NCBI GenBank assembly: GCA_902826945.1
Contig: CADEGS010000105.1
Span: 1 to 14,416 of the forward strand
Direction: 5' to 3'
Source: an uncultured bacterium
Lineage (GTDB): Bacteria; Planctomycetota; UBA1135; GCA-002686595
Length of the DNA: 14,416 nucleotides
Part shown: positions 1 through 7,400 of the stretch, piece after piece
Position numbering within the stretch: position 1 is the first letter of the stretch
Layout: each line of letters opens with the position of its first letter
Program-made: the position numbers and the translations under genes
The notes under the pieces: generated by a model
What the model was told of the DNA's origin: nothing
The model's database searches: none
The model's input: the letters and a program-made list of their open reading frames with translations, nothing else

Positions 1-355
1 CCTCGTTCTCCTTGATCAGGCCGAGCAGCAGGTGCTCGGTCCCGATGTAGTTGTGCCCGAGGTTGCCCGCCTCCTCCATCGAGAGCTCCAGCACCTTCTT
101 CGCGCGCGGCGTGAAGGGCAGCTGGCCCATCGTCACCATCGCCGGCCCCGTCTTGACCAGCTTCTCGACCTCCGTGCGGATCTTGTTCAGGTCGATCTGC
201 ATGTTCCGGAGCACGTTCGCGGCCACCCCGCTGCCCTCTTGCACGAGGCCCAGGAGGATGTGCTCCGTGCCCAGGTACTCGTGGTTGAAGCGCTGGGCCT
301 CCTGGCGTGCCAGGTTCATCACCTTCTTGGCGCGGTCGGTGAAGCGATCGAACAT
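1..355 (-). CDS. clpC: ATP-dependent Clp protease ATPase subunit ClpC, N-terminal part (runs off the window)
   Basis: This is the first 118 codons of a ClpC/ClpA-type AAA+ unfoldase, which feeds substrates to the ClpP protease in the cytoplasm. Only the N domain is in the window. It begins MFDRFTDRAKKVMNLARQEA and holds both Clp_N repeats: the first carries GTEHILLGL and the second PFTPRAKKVLELS followed by GTEHLLLGL. The ATG at 355-353 gives the canonical N terminus, so the start is secure. No Shine-Dalgarno is visible; the upstream strand is pyrimidine-rich. The gene follows mcsA on the same strand after a 394-nt gap, as in the Bacillus ctsR-mcsA-mcsB-clpC order but without mcsB between them. 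The AAA+ modules and any ClpP-binding loop lie outside the window, so ClpC rather than ClpA is inferred from the N domain and the mcsA neighbour. Confidence 0.95.
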   Translation of the reverse strand, partial: MFDRFTDRAKKVMNLARQEAQRFNHEYLGTEHILLGLVQEGSGVAANVLRNMQIDLNKIRTEVEKLVKTGPAMVTMGQLPFTPRAKKVLELSMEEAGNLGHNYIGTEHLLLGLIKENE

Positions 356-749
356 GGGTGCTGTCCGGGTTGGAGGGGAGGAGCGGAGGGGGAGGCTTCC
401 CGGCCCGCGTCGCGCGCTCGGCGGGTTCCGGCCCCGTTTGAGTGGTTCCAAGAACTTCGACCTTCAAGGGGCGCGGAGTTGACCGCCCCTCGACGGAAGG
501 CGTGCGGAACCCGGACGGATCGCCCTCGGGGGATGGACGGTCCGCGAAGAGCCGAGGAAGAAAAGACCGGGGCCCGATTATGCGGCGGCGGGCGCGGGTT
601 TCCCAGCCGGGGCGTCCCGGGCGCCTGTGCGCGGCCCGCGGCGCGCGCCGGGCGGCCCGTCACCGAGCGCGCGTCGCGAGCGCTCGGCACCGCCGGAGTC
701 TGGCACGAGCGGCGCGACGAGCGGCCGCGAAGCCCTCGCGCCGGCGCGC
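356..749. other. 394-nt non-coding gap between mcsA and clpC, clpC leader
   Basis: No convincing gene is seen on either strand. Open frames that cross it are extensions of wrong-frame ORFs over mcsA, and no McsB-like motif was recognised. On the minus strand a CATAAT hexamer at 582-577 is a plausible -10, with a weak TGGGAA 17 nt upstream. A second, poorer pair is TTGAAG at 467-462 with CACTCA at 444-439. No CIRCE inverted repeat and no tandem CtsR heptad was found. The segment is best read as the clpC promoter and leader region. Confidence 0.5.
577..605 (-). promoter_or_regulatory. possible clpC promoter
   Basis: On the minus strand, -10 CATAAT (582-577, five of six consensus bases) lies 17 nt after TGGGAA (605-600, three of six). 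It stands out in a very GC-rich gap and would give a leader of about 215 nt before clpC. The weak -35 and long leader keep confidence low. Confidence 0.3.
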
Positions 750-1295
750 TCAGGCCCCTCCGGACGGGCTCCGCTCCAGCTCCTGGATCGCGTCGCGCAG
801 CTCCGCGGCGTGCTCGTAGGCTTCCTGCTGGATCGCGGTCTGCAGCTTGGCTCGCAGGTCGGTCAGGAGCGAGGGCGCGCTCTCGGCCTCGGCCTCGCCC
901 GCCGGCTGCGCGGCTCGCGCGACGTGCGTGCTCGTGTTGTGCACCCGCTCGAGCAGCGGACGCACGAACGGCCAGAAGATCTCGTAGTCCTTCGGGCAGC
1001 CGAGCCGGCCCTTGCTGCGGAAGTCCGCCAGCGTCATGCCGCAGTCGGGGCACACCGGGCCGGGGCTGCTCGCGAGGCGCGCGTACTGGAGCAGCTTGCC
1101 CACGCCGGGGGGCACCTTCGCGCTCACGGTCACGACGATGCTGAAGAGCCCCTGCGCGCAGAACGGGCAGACGTGGCGCTCGGAGCTCGCGCGCGACAGC
1201 ACGCCGCCGCCCTCGCTCACCGGCTCCGTCTTGACGTCGATCACGTGGACCGTCGCCCGATGCTTCTGGCAGATCTGGCAGGTCTCGGTTTGCAT
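750..1295 (-). CDS. mcsA: McsA-like zinc-finger/UVR-domain protein (protein-arginine kinase activator family)
   Basis: This 181-residue cytoplasmic protein has the McsA layout. CxxC zinc pairs lie at C6-C9, C43-C46 and C82-C85, a GRLGC element at 96-100, and a UVR helical hairpin near the C terminus at about 147-174. McsA family members activate the protein-arginine kinase McsB and modulate ClpC through the UVR motif; here that is inferred from the family and from clpC next downstream. The family's fourth zinc pair is usually GCxxCY, but here it reads GCPKDY, so one cysteine is missing. The HN...H element after the zinc region (H119, H124) is also typical. The start at 1295 puts the first CxxC at the expected distance. 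The length is normal for the family. The stop is TGA. A promoter-like pair lies upstream at 1381-1353. Confidence 0.88.
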   Translation of the reverse strand: MQTETCQICQKHRATVHVIDVKTEPVSEGGGVLSRASSERHVCPFCAQGLFSIVVTVSAKVPPGVGKLLQYARLASSPGPVCPDCGMTLADFRSKGRLGCPKDYEIFWPFVRPLLERVHNTSTHVARAAQPAGEAEAESAPSLLTDLRAKLQTAIQQEAYEHAAELRDAIQELERSPSGGA

Positions 1296-1352
1296 GGTTC
1301 CGCGTCGGGCCGACTCGCGGCCGACCCGCTTCCCCCGGCCGGCGATTCCTCA

Positions 1353-1381
1353 CCTATAGCTCAGCCCGCGCGGGTCGTCGA
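1353..1381 (-). promoter_or_regulatory. probable mcsA promoter
   Basis: On the minus strand, TCGACG (1381-1376, four of six matches to the -35 consensus) is followed after exactly 17 nt by TATAGG (1358-1353, four of six matches to the -10). It lies about 57 nt before the mcsA ATG, in the 179-nt spacer after the Clp_N protein gene. This suggests mcsA can be transcribed separately from the murD unit. Confidence 0.42.
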
Positions 1382-1474
1382 GGCCTTGCGCCCGGGGCGG
1401 GCCCGCGCGGCCGGCCTCCGCCCTTCCTTCGGAGCGCGAGCCGCGGGCGCTGGAGCGCGCGGCGCCGGTCGCGC

Positions 1475-2344
1475 CTAGGCGTCCGAGAAGGCGCTCCGGC
1501 ACTGTTCGTAGAGCGCGCGCGTGACCTTCTGGCGCTGCAAGAGCTCGCGCACCTCCGCCGACCCGCCGTCCAGGAACCAGCCGAGCACGGCCAGCGTGTC
1601 GGCCGGCGGCGTCAGCCCGCCCAGGAGGGCTCGCAGGCGCGCGTCGGGCGTCAGGCGGCGCGGCGCGGGCGGCGTCGGGTCGTCGTCGATCCCGCCCAGC
1701 GCGCGCTCCAGGGCGGTGCCGCTCGCCCCGGGCGCTCCGTCCGGATCCACCTCGAGCGCGCCGAGCACGAGGTGCGCCGGCGCGATCCGCGCGCGGCTCC
1801 GGCGCTGGGCCGCGCGGCTGGCGGCGCCCAGCGCGCGGCAGGCCTCGCGCGAGAAGTGCCGCAGGAACGGCTCGCCCGCCGCCGGCGCGGGGTCGCCCTG
1901 CGCGCGCCCGGCGGCCGGCGCGAGCCCGAGGCCCGCGAGCGCGGCGCGCTGCGCGTCGTCGAGCCGGCAGCGGGCTGCCTCGAGCAGATGGCGCGGCAGG
2001 ACCTCCGCCTCGCCGCGCGCGCGCGCCAGCGCGAGCGCGTCCTCCAGCGCGCGCGCGCCGCGCACGGAGAAGGGCAGCGTGCGCCGCGCGCCGATCACCA
2101 TGAAGCCCGGCGAGAGCGCCAGCACCTCGGCCGCCAGCGTCTCGGGATCGGCGAAGGCGAACAGCACCATGCGCGTGGCGGCGCACGTCTCGTCCGCGAG
2201 GACGGTCGAGAGCAGGTGCTCGGGCGCCAGCTCCTCGGCGTGCAGCGCCAGCGCGTGCGCGGCGGCGTCCTCGAGCAGGGCGCGCGCCACCGGCACGAGG
2301 CGCTCGTAGAGCGCTGCGTGCCGCTCGTCGAGGAGCGCGCTCAC
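1475..2344 (-). CDS. stand-alone protein with two tandem Clp_N (ClpA/C N-terminal) domains, no ATPase
   Basis: The product has 289 residues from a GTG start whose last two bases form part of the murD stop (GTGA overlap), so translation is coupled to murD. Four Clp_N-type repeats can be traced: 28-75 with LAPEHLLSTVLADE, 91-140 with PFSVRGARALEDAL and PRHLLEA, 161-218 with IAPAHLVLGALE, and a weaker one at about 231-283. The PFSVRGARAL segment parallels PFTPRAKKVL in the ClpC protein of this window. There is no Walker A motif, no AAA+ module, no signal peptide and no membrane segment. Clp_N domains are docking sites for substrates and adaptors. A free double Clp_N protein beside mcsA-clpC could therefore compete for, or present, ClpC adaptors or arginine-phosphorylated substrates. 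That role is inference only. The third and fourth repeats are more diverged than the first two. Confidence 0.75.
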   Translation of the reverse strand: MSALLDERHAALYERLVPVARALLEDAAAHALALHAEELAPEHLLSTVLADETCAATRMVLFAFADPETLAAEVLALSPGFMVIGARRTLPFSVRGARALEDALALARARGEAEVLPRHLLEAARCRLDDAQRAALAGLGLAPAAGRAQGDPAPAAGEPFLRHFSREACRALGAASRAAQRRSRARIAPAHLVLGALEVDPDGAPGASGTALERALGGIDDDPTPPAPRRLTPDARLRALLGGLTPPADTLAVLGWFLDGGSAEVRELLQRQKVTRALYEQCRSAFSDA

Positions 2345-3723
2345 CGCTCCGCCGCGGCGAGGTGCGCGCGGAACGCGAGCGCGCGCGCCTGGAAGTTGGG
2401 GAAGGCGTCGAAGCTCGAGCAGGCCGGCGAGAACAAGAGCTCGCCGCCCTGCGGCGTGAGCTCGAGGGCGCGCGCGACGGCCTCCTCCAGCGCCGGCACG
2501 GGCCAGGCCTCGACGCCGCCCGCGCGCAGCTCGTCCGCGAGCGACTCCGCCGCGGCCCCGAACACGACCGCGCGCGCCCCGCGCTCGCGCGCGTCGCGCA
2601 CGAGCGGCGCGTAGTCCAGCGCCTTGCGCTTGCCGCCGACGAGCAGCGTCGCGCCGCTCCCGACGCAGGCCAGCGCGGCGATGGTCGAGTCGGGCGTGGT
2701 CGAGACGGCGTTGTCCCACACCCGCCGCCCGCGCACCTGGCCCAGGTCCTCGAGGCGGTGCGAGAGCCCGCGCAAGCCCGGGAGGGCGGCGGCGAGCGCC
2801 TCGGCCGGCGCGCCCAGCGAGCGCGCCAGCGCCAGCGCCACGGCGGCGTTGGCGCGCTGGAAGCGTCCCGGCAGGCGCAGGTCGCGGACGCGCGCCAGCG
2901 GCTCGCCGTCGAGCCAGAAGCGCTCCTCGTCGAAGCGCGCGCCGGCGACCGCGGCGGGCGCGCGGCCGGGCTCCCGGCGATCCGGGTCGTGGTGGGGGAC
3001 GCGGCGCAGGCCGGGCGCGGCGGGCGCGTCCCACAGGCGCTCGTCCCCCGCCGGCAGGATCGCCGTCGCGCCCGGCGCCGCGATCTCGAGCAGGCGCGCC
3101 TTGGCCGCGGCGTACGCCGCGAGCGAGCCGTGCCGCTCGAGGTGGTCCGCCAGCACGTTCGTGATCGCGACCGCGCGCACCGTCGGCGGCAGCGCGGGCG
3201 GCCGCGCCAGCGCCTCGAGCTGGTAGGAGGAGAGCTCGAGCACGACCGTGTCGCTCGGGCCCAGCTCGTCCAGGCGCTCGAGCAGCGAGCCGCCGATGTT
3301 GCCGCCGAGCAGCACGCTGCGGCCGCTCGCGGCGAGCAGGCCGGCGGTCAGGTTGCAGGTCGAGCTCTTGCCCTGCGTGCCGGTCACGCACACGGCCGTG
3401 GCGGGCGAAGCCTCGAGGAAGAGCTCGATCTCGGACGTCACGCGCGCGCCGCGCGCGCGCGCCAGCGCGAGCAACGGGTGGTCGGGCGCGACGGCGGGGT
3501 TGGCGACGACGAGCTCGGCCGCCGCGAAGTCTCCGGGGCGGTGTCCGCCGAGCGCGAGCTCGACCTCGAGCCCCGCCAGCGCCGCCACCGAGGCCGCCAG
3601 CGTCTCGGGCGGCGCCTGGTCGGTGACGAGCACGCGCATGCCGCGCCGCGCGAGGAAGCGCGCCGCGCCGACGCCGCCGCCGAAGCGGCCCAGCCCCATC
3701 ACGAGCGCGCGCGTCGCGCTCAC
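2341..3723 (-). CDS. murD: UDP-N-acetylmuramoyl-L-alanine--D-glutamate ligase
   Basis: MurD adds D-glutamate to UDP-MurNAc-L-Ala in the cytoplasm, an ATP-dependent step of peptidoglycan precursor synthesis. The 460-residue product has the three-domain Mur ligase pattern. The N-terminal Rossmann-like domain starts VSATRALVMGLGRFGGGVGA. The P-loop GTQGKSST is at 115-122 and GNIGGS at 141-146, followed by LELSSYQLE and ITNVLADHLERHG. The C-terminal domain holds GLSHRLE, DNAVSTTPDSTIAAL, LLVGGKRKALDY and LLFSPACSSFDAFPNF. The length is normal for MurD. The GTG start at 3723-3721 overlaps the stop of the PEGA gene (GTGA), and its own stop overlaps the next start in the same way. The family's NDSKATNP signature is replaced by DNAVSTTP; I take this as a lineage variant, since the rest fits MurD better than MurC, MurE or MurF. 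Confidence 0.93.
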   Translation of the reverse strand: MSATRALVMGLGRFGGGVGAARFLARRGMRVLVTDQAPPETLAASVAALAGLEVELALGGHRPGDFAAAELVVANPAVAPDHPLLALARARGARVTSEIELFLEASPATAVCVTGTQGKSSTCNLTAGLLAASGRSVLLGGNIGGSLLERLDELGPSDTVVLELSSYQLEALARPPALPPTVRAVAITNVLADHLERHGSLAAYAAAKARLLEIAAPGATAILPAGDERLWDAPAAPGLRRVPHHDPDRREPGRAPAAVAGARFDEERFWLDGEPLARVRDLRLPGRFQRANAAVALALARSLGAPAEALAAALPGLRGLSHRLEDLGQVRGRRVWDNAVSTTPDSTIAALACVGSGATLLVGGKRKALDYAPLVRDARERGARAVVFGAAAESLADELRAGGVEAWPVPALEEAVARALELTPQGGELLFSPACSSFDAFPNFQARALAFRAHLAAAER

Positions 3724-4262
3724 GGCGTCTCGCCGGCGGGGGGCTCCTCCGCCGGGGCCGGCTCCGCGCCCTCCTCGTCGCCGATCCGCTCGAGCGGGCG
3801 CACGCGCGCCGGCGGCAGGTTGCGCGGGCCGTCGGGGCCGGCCTGGCGCAGGATGTTCGCGCGCTCGAACACCGAGCGCAGCGTCGGCAGCGAGACGACC
3901 TGCTCGCCGGGCTCGAGCCGCACCTCGAGGCGCCGCGTGTCCTTCCAGCCGAAGGGCAGGAGCACCTCGCTGACGAGGTCGAGCGGGAAGCGCGCGTACC
4001 AGGGCGGGTCGAGCTCGATGCGCTCGGTGTGGGTGCGGTAGCCCGTCAGGTACAGCGTGACCTGCCGGATGCCGTAGCTGTCGAAGGGATGGCGCAGCGG
4101 CGTACGCCCGAGCGTGCGGTCGTCGAGGCGCACGAGCGCGCCCGGCGGATCGGAGCGGATCACGAGCGTGCGGCGCGGGGCGCAAGCGACCGCCGCGCAG
4201 GCCGCCGCCAGGACGGCCGCCCGGCGGGCGGCGGATCGGCGCGGGGCTGGGCGCTCGGGCAT
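3720..4262 (-). CDS. PEGA-domain lipoprotein
   Basis: The product has 180 residues. The N terminus is rich in arginine, then a hydrophobic stretch ends in AAVAC, which fits a lipoprotein signal with the acylated cysteine near residue 28. A PEGA domain follows: TLVIRSDPPGALVRLDDRTLGRTPLRHPF is the typical start, and GIRQVTLYLTGYRTHTERIEL completes the beta-sandwich pattern. A long WYARFPLDLVSEVLLPFGWKD segment and a proline- and glutamate-rich tail come after it. PEGA domains are common in planctomycete surface and envelope proteins; no enzymatic activity is expected. The ATG at 4262 was chosen because frames starting farther upstream run into the tRNA gene and because it places the signal at the N terminus. 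The stop overlaps the murD start, so the two are co-translated. No Shine-Dalgarno is evident. Confidence 0.8.
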   Translation of the reverse strand: MPERPAPRRSAARRAAVLAAACAAVACAPRRTLVIRSDPPGALVRLDDRTLGRTPLRHPFDSYGIRQVTLYLTGYRTHTERIELDPPWYARFPLDLVSEVLLPFGWKDTRRLEVRLEPGEQVVSLPTLRSVFERANILRQAGPDGPRNLPPARVRPLERIGDEEGAEPAPAEEPPAGETP

Positions 4263-4285
4263 CGGCGGGAGGCGTTCGCGGCGCT

Positions 4286-4306
4286 CGCCCGCCGGCGCGG
4301 CGGGCG
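4286..4306 (-). repeat. perfect 9-bp hairpin between the tRNA and the PEGA gene
   Basis: CGCCCGCCG and its exact complement CGGCGGGCG enclose a 3-nt loop, 24 nt before the PEGA start codon and 9 nt after the tRNA CCA end. There is no U-run after it on the minus strand, so it is not a classic terminator. It could mark an RNA-processing site or weaken read-through from the tRNA promoter into the operon. Confidence 0.5.
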
Positions 4307-4315
4307 GGGCCCGGA

Positions 4316-4408
4316 TGGCGGAGAGGGCGGGATTCGAACCCGCGGACCCCAAAGTAAGGAGTCACCAGATTAGCAATCTAGCGCATTCGGCCGCTCTGCC
4401 ACCTCTCC
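4316..4408 (-). tRNA. tRNA-Ser (anticodon GCU, reads AGC/AGU)
   Basis: The minus strand folds as a class II tRNA. The acceptor stem GGAGAGG (4408-4402) pairs with CCTCTCC (4326-4320), G73 is the discriminator and CCA is encoded at 4318-4316. The anticodon loop TTGCTAA puts GCT at 4374-4372. A long variable arm and the T arm with GGTTCGAATCC follow. At 93 nt including CCA, it has the length of a bacterial tRNA-Ser, and G73 with the long variable arm agrees with serine identity. Confidence 0.97.
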
Positions 4409-4419
4409 GCGGGGCGGGG

Positions 4420-4448
4420 ATCGTAGCGGGGGCCTCCGGGGCCGGCAA
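4420..4448 (-). promoter_or_regulatory. promoter of tRNA-Ser, possibly also of the PEGA-murD-Clp_N unit
   Basis: On the minus strand, TTGCCG (4448-4443, four of six) and TACGAT (4425-4420, four of six) are 17 nt apart. The predicted start near 4413 would leave a leader of about 5 nt before the mature tRNA. The placement is exactly what a tRNA promoter needs. No terminator follows the tRNA, so read-through into the PEGA-murD unit is plausible. Confidence 0.55.
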
Positions 4449-4497
4449 CCGGGCGACCCCTGGTGCGCACGCCGCGCTCCTCTCACCATGACCGCGC

Positions 4498-7400
4498 ATG
4501 AGGGCCTTGCCGGAGGTGCGCGGGGTGCGGGCGGCCGTCGCGATCGCCGCCGCCGCCGCGCTCGGGAGCGCGCAGGAGGTGCCGGGGGTCCGTGAGGCGC
4601 TGCAGGAGCGGCTGCCCGACGCCCTCGCGCGCACGCTCGACCTCGAGGACCCGCTGGCCGACGACTGGTCGTCGGAGCGCGGGAACGCGCTGGTCGGCGC
4701 CACGCACGGCGCGATCGCGCGCTGGGTCGCGGGCGGCGACGACGCGCCGCTCGCGACCCTGCTCGACCTGGATGTCCGCCTGCGCATCGACGGCTCCTGG
4801 CCGGACCTCGCGCGCGAGGCGCGCGCGGACGGGTGGCGCGCGGTCGAGCCCGATGCGCGCGAGCGACGGGCGAGCGGTCGCGCCGACGTCGCCGCGGCGC
4901 TGCGCGCGACCTTTCCCGGGGGGCGCGCCGAGAGCCTCGAGCTGAAGACCTACCAGGTCGAGACGCCCGAGCCGGGCGTGCTGCTCGAGACGGCGCGCCT
5001 GCACGCGGCGGGGCCGCTGGGCGCGCTGGGCTGGGAGCTCACCGGCGTGTGGCACGCCCGCTGGCGCGAAAGCGCCGAGGGGCTCGCGCTGGAGGCGCTG
5101 GAGGTCGATCGCCTGCAGCTCGTCTGCGGCCCGCGCGAGCGGCTCGTGGACCGCACCGGGGGGACCTTCGGGGCCACGGCCGCCTTCCGCGACGAGCTCG
5201 CGCGCGGCCTCTCGCACTGGCGCGAGCGGCTCGACACGCGCCTGGGCCAGCCGCTGCTCGGCCACCCGGCGGGCGTCGCGCTCGGCGACGTGGACGGCGA
5301 CGAGCTCGAGGACGTGTTTCTCGCGCAGCCGGGCGGCCTGCCGAACCGGCTCTTCCTGCGGCGACCCGACGGCTCGCTGGCGGACGTCTCGGCGCGCGCG
5401 GGCGTGGACTTGCTGGACTTCTCGCGCTCGGCGCTCCTGCTCGACCTCGACCGGGACGGCGACCGCGACCTGGCCGTCGTCGTGCGCTCGGAGCTCTTGC
5501 TGCTCGCCAACCGCCGCGTCGAGGACGGGGCGCTCGCCTTCGAGCGGCGCGCGCGCTTCCCGCTGCCCAACGCGACCATGCTGGCCGCCGCGGACGTCGA
5601 GGGCGACGGCGACCTCGACCTCTACGCCTGCGCCTACTTCGTCCCGTACGACGAGGAGGCCTTCCCCATGCCGTACCAGGACGCGCGCAACGGCGCGCGC
5701 AACGCGCTGCTGCGCAACGAGGGCGGCTGGCGCTTCACCGACGCCACGGACGAGCTCGGGCTCGACGAGAACAACGACCGCTTCAGCTTCGCGGCGTCGT
5801 GGGAGGACTACGACGACGACGGCGACCCCGACCTCTACGTCGCGAACGACTTCGGCCGCAACAACCTCTATCGGAACGACGGCGGGCGCTTCTCCGACGT
5901 GGCCGCCGCGGCCGGCGTCGAGGACCTGGCCGCCGGCATGGGCGTGGCCTGGGGCGACGCCGACGGCGACGGGGACTTGGACCTCCACGTGAGCAACATG
6001 TACTCCTCGGCCGGCAAGCGCGTGACGTTCGAGCGCCGCTTCCACGCGGACGCCGAGCCGGGCTTGCGCGCCGACCTGCGCCGTCACGCGCTCGGCAACA
6101 CGCTCTTCGCCAACCGCGGCGACGGCACCTTCGAGGACGTGTCCGAGCACGCCGGCGTCAGCATGGGGCGCTGGGCGTGGGGCTCGGTCTTCCTCGACCT
6201 CGACAACGACGCGCGCCTCGACCTGTTCGTGCCCAACGGGTTCCTGACCGAGGAGCTGCCGCAGGACTTGTGAAGCTTCTTCTGGCGACACGTGGTGTCG
6301 TCGGACAGCCGCGCGGGCTCGCAGCAGGACGCCTACCAGCTCGGCTGGCGCGCGCTGAACAAGCTGATCCGCCGCGGCTTCTCGTGGAGCGGCAACGAGC
6401 GTCACTGCGTGTACTGGCAGGCGCCGGACGGCCGCTTCCGCGACGTCTCGCGCCTCTCCGGCGCGGACTTCCCCGAGGACGGGCGCGCGGCCTCGGTGGT
6501 GGACTGGGACCTGGACGGCGACGTGGATCTGGTCGTCACCGCGCGCACCGGGCCGCGCGTGCGGCTGCTCGTGAACCGCTCGCCGCCGGGGAACGGCTTC
6601 CTCCAGATCTCGCCGCGCGGCACGCGCACCAACCCGGACGGCGTCGGCGCGCGCGTCGTGCTCGAGCTCGACGACGGCACGCGCCTCTCGCGCTCGCTCT
6701 CCGCGGGCTCTGGCTACCTGGCGCAGTCGAGCGCCTGGGTGCACTTCGGCCTGGGCGGGCGCGAGCCGCTGCGTGCCGTCGTGCGCTGGCCCGGCGGCGG
6801 CGAGGAGGCCTTCGACGTCCCCGGGCGCGACCGCTTCCTGGTGCTGGTCGAGGGCAGCGGCGAGGCGCGCGAGCTGCGCCGCCCTGCGGCGCCGATCGAG
6901 GCGCAGGGCCGTCCCTGCGAGCCGCCGCCGTCCGCGGGGCCGGTGCGCATGGTCGCGCTCGATCCGGTGCCGGTGCCGGCGATCCAGGCCGAGGGCGCCG
7001 ACGGGCGCGCGCTTGCGCTGTTCGGCGTGCGCGCGCCGGGCCAGGCCGCGCGCGGCGCCCGGCTGGTCGTGCTCTCGGCGAGCTGGTGCGCCCCGTGTCG
7101 CGAGGAGCTCGCGCGGCTCACGGCGGGCCGCGCGGCGCTCGCGCAGGCGGGGGTGGGGGTGCTGGGCCTCGCGCTCGACCAGGACGAGGCCGGCCGCGCG
7201 GCCGCGCGCGCGGCGTGGGAGGCGGCGGGAAGTCCCTTCCCGCTCGCCTTCCCGGACGCGGAGGGGGTCGCGGTGCTCGACGGGCTCCAGGGCGTGCTGC
7301 GCGACAGCGAGCGGCCGCTGGCGCTCCCGACCTCCTTTCTTCTCGATGGAGACGGCCGGCTGGTCGCGCTGTACACCGGCGCGGTCGCGGTCGAGCAGGT

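Noticed and set aside
356..749. Degraded mcsB or CtsR/CIRCE site before clpC
   Set aside because: No McsB-like motif, no tandem AGGTCAAA-type heptads and no GCACTC/GAGTGC inverted repeat were found. A single GGTCGAA near 459-465 on the minus strand is not enough.
6271..6273. Genetic code change (UGA read as Trp or Gly)
   Set aside because: TGA ends mcsA, murD, the PEGA gene, the propeller gene and the CAP gene in this window, several of them in start-stop overlaps.
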